22,428 bases of DNA, taken from positions 1 through 22,428 of the IMG/VR virus record IMGVR_UViG_3300014720_000204; one strand, written 5' to 3'. Source of the DNA: a virus. The stretch's first letter is position 1. Every line of letters starts with the position of its first letter. The notes under the pieces are model-generated. The model was given only the letters and a program-made list of their open reading frames with translations. It had not been told where the DNA came from and ran no database searches. The position numbers and the translations under genes are program-made. Below are positions 1-7,100 of the stretch, piece by piece.

Positions 1-301
1 AATTGCCGCCAACAGTTACATCACTAAGAAAACTTGCATTGCCACTAAGCGTGGCACCACCAAGTCCTACCGTGCCAGTAAAAGTTTTATTGCCTGAAAT
101 TGTTTGAGCGCCAGTAAGTGAAACAAAAGCACCATCACCAGCAATTGCTGGAATGGTAGTTGCATTATTGCTGCCATCTGAGCCTTTGCCATAGTATAAA
201 ATATTATCTACTTCGTTAAACGCTAATTCAGCGTTCTTAAGAGTAGACGGAGCACCAGCGGCTCCACTCACGCGACGCTTAATGCGAATAGTGTTGGCCA
301 T
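1..301 (-). CDS. Phage tail fibre protein, N-terminal part (cut by window edge)
   Basis: Translating from the ATG at 299-301 gives 100 codons that stay open to base 1, so the gene continues outside the window. The product begins MANTIRIKRRVSGAAGAP, followed by a stretch with ELAFNE and ILYYGKG, then a beta-rich region with SLTGAQTISGNKTFTG. From memory, this N-terminal signature is common in cyanophage fibre or structural proteins, where the LAFNEVD segment precedes a trimeric shaft; I could not check this by search. The ATG overlaps the TAA of the upstream collagen-like gene by one base (TAATG), which points to translational coupling. Function as a host-contact fibre is inferred from family resemblance and position. 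The receptor-binding part is not visible. Confidence 0.75.
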   Translation of the reverse strand, partial: MANTIRIKRRVSGAAGAPSTLKNAELAFNEVDNILYYGKGSDGSNNATTIPAIAGDGAFVSLTGAQTISGNKTFTGTVGLGGATLSGNASFLSDVTVGGN

Positions 302-528
302 TAAAAGTTAGCTCCGTCAACAATAGTAGAAATTGTCCAAGTGGCATCAGCTTTATAGCTAGCTGATGGTCCGTCGTAATAGACAACGCTTTTGTCTATC
401 TTAGCGGCATCGTCTACAATTAGGCCGCTTCCTGCTTGGCCGCCTTGTGGCCCTGGAGGACCTTGAGGCCCTGGATGAATAACAGTGACAATTGAACTTT
501 CGCAGGAGGGACTAACAATAACTTGCAT
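301..528 (-). CDS. Small protein with collagen-like GPQGPPGPQG neck
   Basis: This 75-aa protein has a short beta-type N-terminus, then at about residues 19-33 a collagen-like Gly-X-Y stretch (PGPQGPPGPQGGQAG), then a polar C-terminus ending in GANF. Collagen-like segments are frequent in phage fibres, where they form or nucleate trimers. The layout of hydrophobic N-terminus, then PGPQG, then linker matches the start of the 261-aa protein at 2448-3233, so this may be a short relative of it. The ATG at 526-528 has a GGGGAG ribosome binding site about 9 bases upstream. It starts 3 bases after the adaptor gene at 532-870. A role as a linker or neck between tail and fibre is inferred; no enzyme motif is visible. 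Confidence 0.7.
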   Translation of the reverse strand: MQVIVSPSCESSIVTVIHPGPQGPPGPQGGQAGSGLIVDDAAKIDKSVVYYDGPSASYKADATWTISTIVDGANF

Positions 529-531
529 GGC

Positions 532-870
532 CTATCTCCCCGTAAAGCCAGGATCATAAAAGGCAGTGCCTTGGAGGAGATAATATTTATCTCCACTGGG
601 TTCTGTCACCATAACATCATACTGTCCCTGTTCAGTGATGCCACTTGTTACTGTCGATGTTAATGCTAGCTTAAAACTACCACTAGCCCTTACGGTCCAA
701 GATTGTACAAAATCAGCGAGCTTTGATGTGCCTAGCCTATTCCACAGTTCTGCTTCCACTGTATAACCACTCATATTTACTGGCACGCCATTGCCGCCTT
801 TATATTGCAAATCAAGCGCAAAAGTAGCGCCCTGATGAATGGTAATGTCATAACGCCCCGGATCTACCAT
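532..870 (-). CDS. Beta-rich fibre adaptor, paralogue of the protein at 3236-3577
   Basis: This 112-aa protein shares a clear pattern with the 113-aa protein at 3236-3577: YDI near the N-terminus, then Q-x-ATF-x-L, then PVN-(M/L)-SGYT near residue 35, then SGI-x-x-x-G-x-YDV and a late GD-(K/R)-YY-x-L-x-G motif. The two are ancient duplicates, diverged but aligned over their full length. The pattern resembles small Ig-like or BppU-N-like adaptor domains found before phage fibres, but I cannot assign a named family with certainty. It sits just upstream of the collagen-like gene at 301-528, as its paralogue sits upstream of the 261-aa collagen-necked protein. This suggests it seats a fibre on the tail. 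Confidence 0.7.
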   Translation of the reverse strand: MVDPGRYDITIHQGATFALDLQYKGGNGVPVNMSGYTVEAELWNRLGTSKLADFVQSWTVRASGSFKLALTSTVTSGITEQGQYDVMVTEPSGDKYYLLQGTAFYDPGFTGR

Positions 871-918
871 TGCATTAGGCTCTCATCATATTAGTTTAGC
901 CCCTTTATCTTTTATTTG

Positions 919-2142
919 TTATAGCACTTCTCGCCAGCCAATTAGACCAGTGGCTTCTTGGGAGGAGCTGCATTGAATGGTGAGGGCAAGAACGTCGCTT
1001 TCTCCTGAGGCATTCACGCCAAGGGACAGAGCCAAGCCGCTTTCGGGCGAGAATTCCACGTCGCTACGAGCGGCGACCAGCCCTCCTCCCACGACAGTGC
1101 CTCCACTGAACGTGCCGCTGCTCATCGTCTGCACATTGCCCCTCCCATTATCTGCCGCGCTCCAAACGCCACTAATGGTTGGATTGAGACGTAGGCGCCA
1201 TTGAGCCACAGTGTTGTCATTTTGTTTGCCCCCAACACTCACATCTACTTGTGCAGGAAGAATAACATTGTCAGTGCGGCCACTGGCCATGCGAATAGCT
1301 GCCACCATTGTTTCAGAAGAAATGGCAGAAAAAGTAGCTGCACCACGTCCGGCAATGTAAATGGCTCCTGCAGGCTCATATCCTCCTTCGCTCATCACTG
1401 ACGAGCAGATTTGCCTCATTGTTGCAGGAGCATAATCACTGGCAGCAATGCGATAGGACAATGGCAACACGGCAGTTGTCATATACACTTTGTCCAGTAA
1501 ATTGGCATGGTTAAATTCGTGGCAGTAATAATGCTCCCCGTCCTTAACAAAGCCCATTCTCACTCTTCCCACTCCCAGCCATTCCAAATCGGCTAGAAAG
1601 ATGTTCGTTTTAGTGAAATCAAGCCATGAAGCAGTGTCAATGTTCCAAGCACTTTGATCAGCAATTGTCTCCACGGGGCTGCCAGTGGTGAAGCTGCGAA
1701 TGACAAATTGAACAGTGGTGCCACTGGCACGAAGCATGATGCCATTATTGTTGTCAAACAGCCCCACTTCTTGCACTAAACCCTCTTGAAGAATGCCTCC
1801 GGCAAAGCTTTGCAGCACCATCAGGCTCTTGCCTGGCTGATAAGGGAATCGCTGCCTTGTGCGTCGCAACACGCTATCTCCCGACGCCGTGACCGTCATC
1901 AGTACTGAGCTTTCGTTGGTGGAGTGCGAATAGGCTCCACTGCCTGCAACAGTGGTGCTCCACTTGCCAGCGTTTTCGCTATGACGAAGCGTGCTATCAA
2001 ACAAGGTGAAGGGCTCACTAATGCGAACCCTGCCAAAAGCATCTACTGCGCCACTATCTGGCCCCTGCTTGACAATTTGTCCGCGATGATCAGCTTGAAT
2101 GGCAGTTTCAAACTGTTCGCCACCACGAATAATTTGTCCCAT
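919..2142 (-). CDS. Large tail-associated surface protein, 407 aa, function unknown
   Basis: The protein begins MGQIIRGGEQFETAIQ and has an early AFGRVRISEPFTLFDS segment at about residues 35-50. Similar segments occur, from memory, in large structural proteins of aquatic phages, often near fibres. The body is rich in beta-strand patterns, serine, threonine and glycine, with no signal peptide and no enzyme motif that I can identify. It ends in GLIGWREVL. A carbohydrate-binding or decoration role is plausible from its position in the fibre region but is only inferred. The gene starts five bases after the 83-aa gene stops. It is followed by a 48-base gap before the adaptor at 532-870. Confidence 0.75.
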   Translation of the reverse strand: MGQIIRGGEQFETAIQADHRGQIVKQGPDSGAVDAFGRVRISEPFTLFDSTLRHSENAGKWSTTVAGSGAYSHSTNESSVLMTVTASGDSVLRRTRQRFPYQPGKSLMVLQSFAGGILQEGLVQEVGLFDNNNGIMLRASGTTVQFVIRSFTTGSPVETIADQSAWNIDTASWLDFTKTNIFLADLEWLGVGRVRMGFVKDGEHYYCHEFNHANLLDKVYMTTAVLPLSYRIAASDYAPATMRQICSSVMSEGGYEPAGAIYIAGRGAATFSAISSETMVAAIRMASGRTDNVILPAQVDVSVGGKQNDNTVAQWRLRLNPTISGVWSAADNGRGNVQTMSSGTFSGGTVVGGGLVAARSDVEFSPESGLALSLGVNASGESDVLALTIQCSSSQEATGLIGWREVL

Positions 2143-2147
2143 TGCAA

Positions 2148-2399
2148 CTATTTTTCTTTTTTCTTATCATAGCTGCAATATGCTTCGCCATATTCTTCAG
2201 CCATTGCTTCAAAGGCATCAACAATATTACGAGGAGAATAGCCACAACCAATGGCAAAATAAAAAAATTGTCGCACTAAGCCATCAGCATTCACGCCACT
2301 ACATTGATGGTTAATTTCTTGATGACTTGCGTAATCAGAAGGCGTATGTTGATCATCAGAGAAACGATGAGAAAAAGAATAGAAATCAACGAAAGCCAT
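2148..2399 (-). CDS. Hypothetical phage protein, 83 aa
   Basis: I do not recognise this protein. The first half (MAFVDFYSFSHRF...) is rich in His, Ser and Asp, with four histidines within the first 31 residues. The second half looks alpha-helical, with VRQFFYFAIGCGYSPRNIVDAFEAM followed by a charged KKKEK tail. There are three cysteines but no paired CxxC motif, so metal binding is not supported. The ATG at 2397-2399 gives a product typical in length of small phage accessory proteins. It lies between a fibre-like gene and the 407-aa surface protein in the same direction with short gaps, so it is probably co-expressed with the fibre set. Confidence 0.55.
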   Translation of the reverse strand: MAFVDFYSFSHRFSDDQHTPSDYASHQEINHQCSGVNADGLVRQFFYFAIGCGYSPRNIVDAFEAMAEEYGEAYCSYDKKKEK

Positions 2400-2447
2400 G
2401 ATGAAAAGAAAGGCTGGTTTGCAGGCTAGCTCTGCGCCATGCGTTTG

Positions 2448-3233
2448 TCAACCACGTACTAAGCCTAAGTCTTTCAATGCTACAATCACGCCGCTCAATG
2501 CCGTAAGAACTTCTGCCGTGCTTGAGCCGCCACTGGGAATGACAATGCCGGAGGGGCACAGCACTGGTGATGCACCAAAAAAACCAGCGGAATTGCCACT
2601 AGCAAAAATAATGACGCCGCCGCTAGCCACGACATTCCCAGAAATTGTAGGAGAAACAATGGAAGGGGAATTAATGGTGGAGCTAGCTATAGTGACTCCG
2701 CTAATGGTACCTCCGCTAATGGTGCCTACGTTTGTAACAACGCCAGATAAGGTGGAGGCAAAAATAACTGCTCCGCTAATGGTGGGCGCAAGATAAGTGC
2801 CACTACTGGCCGTGCCATTGTTAATGGTTGCACCAGACAAAGTGGAAGCAAGAATTGTTGCGCCGCTAATTGAAGGTGATAAATATGTGCCGCCACTCAC
2901 GGAGGCCAAGTTTGTAATTGTACCAGAAATCGTAGTATTGCGTATTGTTCCGCCAGAGTATATGCTATCAATTAAAGAAGCATTGTTATAGGTGCCTCCA
3001 GAAATTGTTCCTTGAACAGTGGCGCCGGAAAGCGTGATGTTACGAAGAGTGAGGCCAGAAGCCGAAGAAGTCCATACGGCGTCATAATCAGTGGCACTTT
3101 GTTTAACAATAATTTGCCCAACCGTGCCGCCAGAAGGCAATGTGCTTAGCCCAATTGGTCCCTGCACGCCAGGGATGGAAAGGCCTAGGTCTACGGTTTC
3201 TCCGCTAACGACAGTAAGGGCAATGGTGCTCAT
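2448..3233 (-). CDS. Fibre-like protein with collagen-like neck and 10-residue beta repeats
   Basis: This 261-aa protein has a hydrophobic N-terminus (about residues 1-18), then a collagen-like neck (IPGVQGPIG, about 20-28), a linker containing QIIVKQSATDYDAVW, and a regular array of 10-residue units from about residue 67 to 200. Units follow the pattern (T/S)-(I/L)-SG-(G/A/T)-T. Such regular turns fit a beta-helix or beta-prism shaft. The C-terminus (LTALSGVIVALKDLGLV) could be a helical cap or trimerisation segment. It follows the 113-aa adaptor with a 2-base gap. Fibre function is inferred from repeats and position. The linker resembles segments just before the variable region in other aquatic phage fibres. 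Confidence 0.75.
   Translation of the reverse strand: MSTIALTVVSGETVDLGLSIPGVQGPIGLSTLPSGGTVGQIIVKQSATDYDAVWTSSASGLTLRNITLSGATVQGTISGGTYNNASLIDSIYSGGTIRNTTISGTITNLASVSGGTYLSPSISGATILASTLSGATINNGTASSGTYLAPTISGAVIFASTLSGVVTNVGTISGGTISGVTIASSTINSPSIVSPTISGNVVASGGVIIFASGNSAGFFGASPVLCPSGIVIPSGGSSTAEVLTALSGVIVALKDLGLVRG
2634..3035 (-). repeat. 10-residue (30-bp) beta-repeat array in the 261-aa fibre
   Basis: About 13 units of ten residues, each starting near TISG, TLSG or SISG. They are diverged at DNA level but keep the 30-bp period, with one unit extended by five residues near residue 90. The register of glycine and threonine is typical of solenoid-like shafts. Confidence 0.65.
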
Positions 3234-3235
3234 GA

Positions 3236-3577
3236 TTAATTCCTGCTACAAGTGGATTCAACTGTCATAACGCCCTTAAGCCAATAATATCTATCACCGC
3301 CGGGCTGCGTGGCACTAACATCGTATAGATAGCGCCCAGCTTCAATGCCACTGCTTGTTGTAGGGGGAAGATTTAGTTCTACTATGCCGCTGGCTGCACT
3401 AACAATGGTGGGAATGAAAGTGGCCACTTGCTGCCCCGTGCTGGCGCCGCAAATGTCACTATCAATGGTATAGCCAGAAAGATTAACGGGCGTGCCTCCA
3501 CTTTGCGTGGCTGTAAGTCGCAAACGAAAAGTGGCATTTTGCAACACCACTATGTCATAAGTGGCGGGATAAATCAT
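3236..3577 (-). CDS. Beta-rich fibre adaptor, paralogue of the protein at 532-870
   Basis: This 113-aa protein starts MIYPATYDIVVLQNATF and shares spaced motifs with the 112-aa adaptor at 532-870, including PVNLSGYT, SGI-E-x-G-x-Y and GGDRYYWLKG. The C-terminus carries VESTCSRN, whereas the paralogue ends in FYDPGFTGR. Length and pattern fit a compact Ig-like or BppU-N-like fold. It is followed two bases later by the collagen-necked fibre at 2448-3233, the same arrangement as the second copy, which suggests a conserved adaptor-plus-fibre module. Upstream, in the short gap, lies a TATAAT-like hexamer that may or may not be a promoter. Confidence 0.7.
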   Translation of the reverse strand: MIYPATYDIVVLQNATFRLRLTATQSGGTPVNLSGYTIDSDICGASTGQQVATFIPTIVSAASGIVELNLPPTTSSGIEAGRYLYDVSATQPGGDRYYWLKGVMTVESTCSRN

Positions 3578-3597
3578 CGCCTACCGTTTTAATTTGT

Positions 3598-3608
3598 TTT
3601 ATTATAGC
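3598..3608 (-). promoter_or_regulatory. Possible -10 promoter box (GCTATAATAAA)
   Basis: The short gap between the 44-aa microprotein and the 113-aa adaptor contains a perfect TATAAT on the minus strand, about 23-28 bases before the adaptor ATG. No convincing -35 box is visible. AT-rich gaps produce this hexamer easily by chance, so it is only a candidate. Confidence 0.25.
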
Positions 3609-3616
3609 TTTGAATA

Positions 3617-3751
3617 CTATCCTTGGCCTCTTGATTTTTTTCTGCCATGAGAAGGCTTGCTATGTTGACCATCGCCTTGTTTTGTCTTCTTAGGCTTACT
3701 AATGATGATGCGCTTTGATGATGCGGCACCTTGTTTGCTACGTACGGCCAT
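3617..3751 (-). CDS. Very basic 44-aa microprotein (KPKKTKQG / KKSRGQG)
   Basis: An ATG at 3749-3751 opens a 44-codon frame ending in TAG at 3617-3619. The product begins MAVRSKQGAASSKR, then has KPKKTKQGDG, then KPSHGRKKSRGQG at its end. About one third of residues are Lys, Arg or His, with only two acidic-side residues or fewer, so the charge is strongly positive. From memory, small ORFs with KPKKTRQG-like cores and RGQG ends recur in cyanophage genomes, which supports it being real; this needs a search. It sits 18 bases after the DUF7936-like gene in a gap no other gene explains. A nucleic-acid- or capsid-binding role is only a guess from charge. No strong ribosome binding site is visible. 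Confidence 0.65.
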   Translation of the reverse strand: MAVRSKQGAASSKRIIISKPKKTKQGDGQHSKPSHGRKKSRGQG

Positions 3752-3769
3752 AGAAACAATGAGGAAGAA

Positions 3770-4078
3770 TTAACTGGTCCAGGGTATGCCAGAAGCTTTT
3801 GTTGGCTGACGTTGCTCATCAATTTGATTTTGAAGGGCAGTTTCAATGTCAGCGACTTTCTTTGCCGTGAGTTCATTTTTCACCCAACCAACAACTATCG
3901 CTTTCGTGAGAGAAGAGTATGAAATGAGATTGTTAGGGCGTTTCAGTCCAACGCTTCCATAAGCACCAGCTTGATAGGTGCCATCATTGGCGGTGATGGT
4001 GTAATGGGCAGTATAAACATAACCATCAGAGGTTTCCCTTTCAAGATTGGCAATGTCCCAAGAGATAGTGGTGGCCAT
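3770..4078 (-). CDS. DUF7936-like small phage protein, 102 aa
   Basis: The protein begins MATTISWDIANLERET and contains GYVYTAHYTITANDG, a SYSSLTKAIVVGWVKNEL segment and an end ASGIPWTS. This order (WxIxxLER, then TAHY, then a helix with VVGWVK, then IPW) matches, from memory, a small family now called DUF7936 in cyanophages and other aquatic phages. Its biochemical role is not known to me. In such phages it usually lies among structural genes. Here it follows the large fibre by a 66-base gap and precedes the basic microprotein, so it is probably a structural or assembly accessory. Confidence 0.7.
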   Translation of the reverse strand: MATTISWDIANLERETSDGYVYTAHYTITANDGTYQAGAYGSVGLKRPNNLISYSSLTKAIVVGWVKNELTAKKVADIETALQNQIDEQRQPTKASGIPWTS

Positions 4079-4144
4079 AAAACAAGATTAACTAATGGTT
4101 AGTTTAGCACCGTCGGGCGCTTAAGAGAGGACTGAAGGACATCA

Positions 4145-7100
4145 TTACCATGTGCTAAGTGCCGCCCTCTTCCATGTATTTGTTGTCGTGCAGACGTAGA
4201 TGTAATTTGCATCCCAGCAGATTTCACCAACGGCACCAGTAGCGCCTGCAGATGCAGGAGTACGTGCAGTACGGAGTCGCATGGTATCAGCATTCACATC
4301 AAGCAGCGTGGTAGGACTGCTGGTCCCAATGCCCACGTTGCCTGCGGAGTCGATGCGCAGGCGCTCGGTTGTTAAGTCACCAGACGGAGCACCTGATCCA
4401 CCTGGTGACGTGGCAAAGCTAATAAAACTTCCGTTATTGGCTGAAAGGTTAACAGCCCCCATATTGATGCGAGCCAAGGCATTAGCCGCTCCTCCTGTGG
4501 CAACTTGTAGAGCTTGTGATACAACGTTAGATTGCCCGCCTGTATAAGGAATATCAAATATAATCCCGTTATTTATTCCGTTACCTTTTGCAGCTATTTT
4601 GAGTTCCCCAGTGGAGTCGATGAGCAGGCGTTCGGTGCCGCCTGTCGTCACACCAACTGCATCAGCACCAGGGCTATAGATGCCTGTATTACTGTCTCCT
4701 GTAAAAGCAATAGTTGGAGCACTAACAGTACCAAGAGCGTGGTTAAAAATACCAGTAGTAACAATATTCTGACTGCCAAAATCAGGGCTAATCTTCGTAC
4801 CAGCAATGGCGGCAGAAGCATTTATATCGTCATTGACAATAGTGTCATTGACAATGTTGCTGCTTGCAATAGTGATGCCAGAAGGCAATGCTCCCGTGGC
4901 AAGCTTAGAAAGAGCAATGGCAGCAGAATTATTGATATCGGCATTGACAATAGTGTCGTCAACAATATTCGCGGAAGCAATCGTAATGGTTGTTGGAAGA
5001 GCACCAGTTGCAAGCTTAGAAAGAGCAATGGCGGCAGAAGCATTTATGTCGGCATCGACAACGCCGCTGGATAGTGCAAGTTTGCTATAGGCAATAGCAG
5101 CAGAAGCATTTATATCGGCATTGACAATAGTATCATTAGCAATCATTGTGCTAGTGACAGTGCCATTGTCGCCGGTTGTAACCACCGTGCCAGTTACGTT
5201 CGGAAGCGTAATGGTTCTATCAGCGGTGGCATCAGCACCAATTAAGCGAATTTCATTTGCATCGTCCGTCGTGCCTTCAAACTGAATGCCAATATTTGTG
5301 CCAAGCGTAATATCTCCCGTGACAGTGCCTCCCGCCTTGGGCAGCGCAGCATCAGCCAAATCATAAGCTGCTTTAACGGCAGTGGACGTAGCAGCCAGAA
5401 TGCTGCTGGTAGTGCCAGTGCTATCACTAAGCTGGACAATGCCATCGCCGCTAGTCGTAGCTGAGCGAATCGTCAACGCAGGCGTGGTAGTGCTAGTGCC
5501 GGATGCAACAGTCAATGCAGCAGTGCTGCTGGTCACTTCAGTGACAGTACCAACAGTGGGCGTGGCCCATTTAAGACCAGTAATTTCAGCACTATCAGCA
5601 GTCAGCACTTGACCATTGGTGCCAACACTACGTCGAGCTAATACCGTTGTTCCACTGGCCGCAATAATATCTCCCTTGACATAACTAGATAAATTGGTGC
5701 CGCCACGCGCTACGGCGAGAGTGCCGCTAGTGATGTTCGTTGCGTTGCGACATTCGCTACTAACTTCTTCAATGGCAGTTTGTACATTACTACTGCCAAT
5801 ATCTCCAACAGCAGCAAAGCTAACCTGTGAGGCGGCAATAGCACCAGCGCCCGCACTAACGTCAATTTCCACCCAACCAGGACTGGCGCTGTTATAAACG
5901 GAAAGAATTAAATCAGGAGGTGCCAATGTAGCGTTTGGCGCGTTACCAGTGGTGATTGTTCCCCCTGAACTAACGACTAAATAATGCTTATTGTTACCAG
6001 GCGCAGAGGCCGGCAATGCACTGCCCACAGTAAAGCCTGCTGCTGCTCCCTCAGGCGTGATACTGGCAACTTGCCCCGTGCCAGAAGGCGTAGCTGCATT
6101 GAAAGTACCAGCAAAAATAATTTGTCCCGCTGAAATGCCAATTGGCACAAAAACATTACCGTCCCACATAAAGAACGATTTGTCCAGTGGATTTAGGTGG
6201 ATTTGTCCAATAAAACTAGGCGTGGGGAAAGTTTCTCCCAGCGAAGCCGTGCTGTAGTCTGATAGTTTATCAATGGTGACGGCATTATCAGCAATGCGAT
6301 CAGTGGGCAAGGTGCCAGTTGTAATTTTAGCTGCGTCAATATTTGGCACATCAGAGGCCTCAAGCAACGCGCCCGTGCTGACATGCCCTTGCGTGTCAAC
6401 TGTTACTTTTGTATATGTGCCGGTGGTGACGCTATTGCTGTGATTTAGCGTGCCGCCATTAACAACTAAGCCAGTGCCTGGTTGGATGATGCCTTTAGTT
6501 GAAGCCGTGGCATCTGGCAAATCATTGGGAACAATGGTGCGAAAGGTGGGGGCAGCATCAGCACCAGCAGCGGGACCAAGAAATGCACGATTAGCTACTT
6601 GCGTGTCAAGAGAAGTGGTGATATTAGCAGTGTGATTATTTGGATAGGCAACGGAAAATGCAATGGGAGTGGAATCAGTGAAATTTATAACATTAACGGC
6701 CGCCTGCCTCACCCACGTGGTGCTGTCCCAAATGTATTCAACGCTGGTATTAGTGTCAAACCAATGCTGCCCTTCAAAAGCGCCGCTTCCCGCTGGTGTG
6801 CCAGCTTGTACAATAGTGGTACTATCATCAGCCATTTTGGCGGCAGTGATGGCATCATCTGCAACTTTGGCTGTTGTAATTGCATTGGTGGAAATAGCAG
6901 CAGCAGCAAGACCAGCAGCATCTACCTTGACAGTGGTAATTGCACCATCAGCAATTTTGCCGTTGGTGACTGCTGAGTTTGCCAGCTTACCGGTGGTAAC
7001 AGCAAGATCAGTAATGGCAGGTGTTGTTACAGCATCCGCGGCAAGTTTAGCGCTGGTAACTGTAGCATCAGTCAGCTTGGCACCTGGTACGGAACCATCA

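Noticed and set aside
2398-2991. Plus-strand open frames opposite the 261-aa fibre
   Set aside because: The Pro/Leu/Val-rich translations mirror the Gly/Thr/Ser repeats of the minus-strand gene; no independent gene signal.
3589-3876. Minus-strand 95-codon frame overlapping the DUF7936-like gene and the microprotein
   Set aside because: It overlaps two better-supported frames in other registers, and its sequence has no recognisable pattern.
4090-4104. Inverted repeat AACTAA-TGG-TTAGTT in the gap after the large fibre, as a terminator
   Set aside because: Only 6 bp of AT-rich stem and no clean U run follows, so termination is not supported.
4532-5090. Long plus-strand open frames opposite the large fibre, up to 180 codons
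   Set aside because: They are antisense shadows of the repeat-rich fibre gene; their translations are low-complexity copies of the repeats and show no family pattern.
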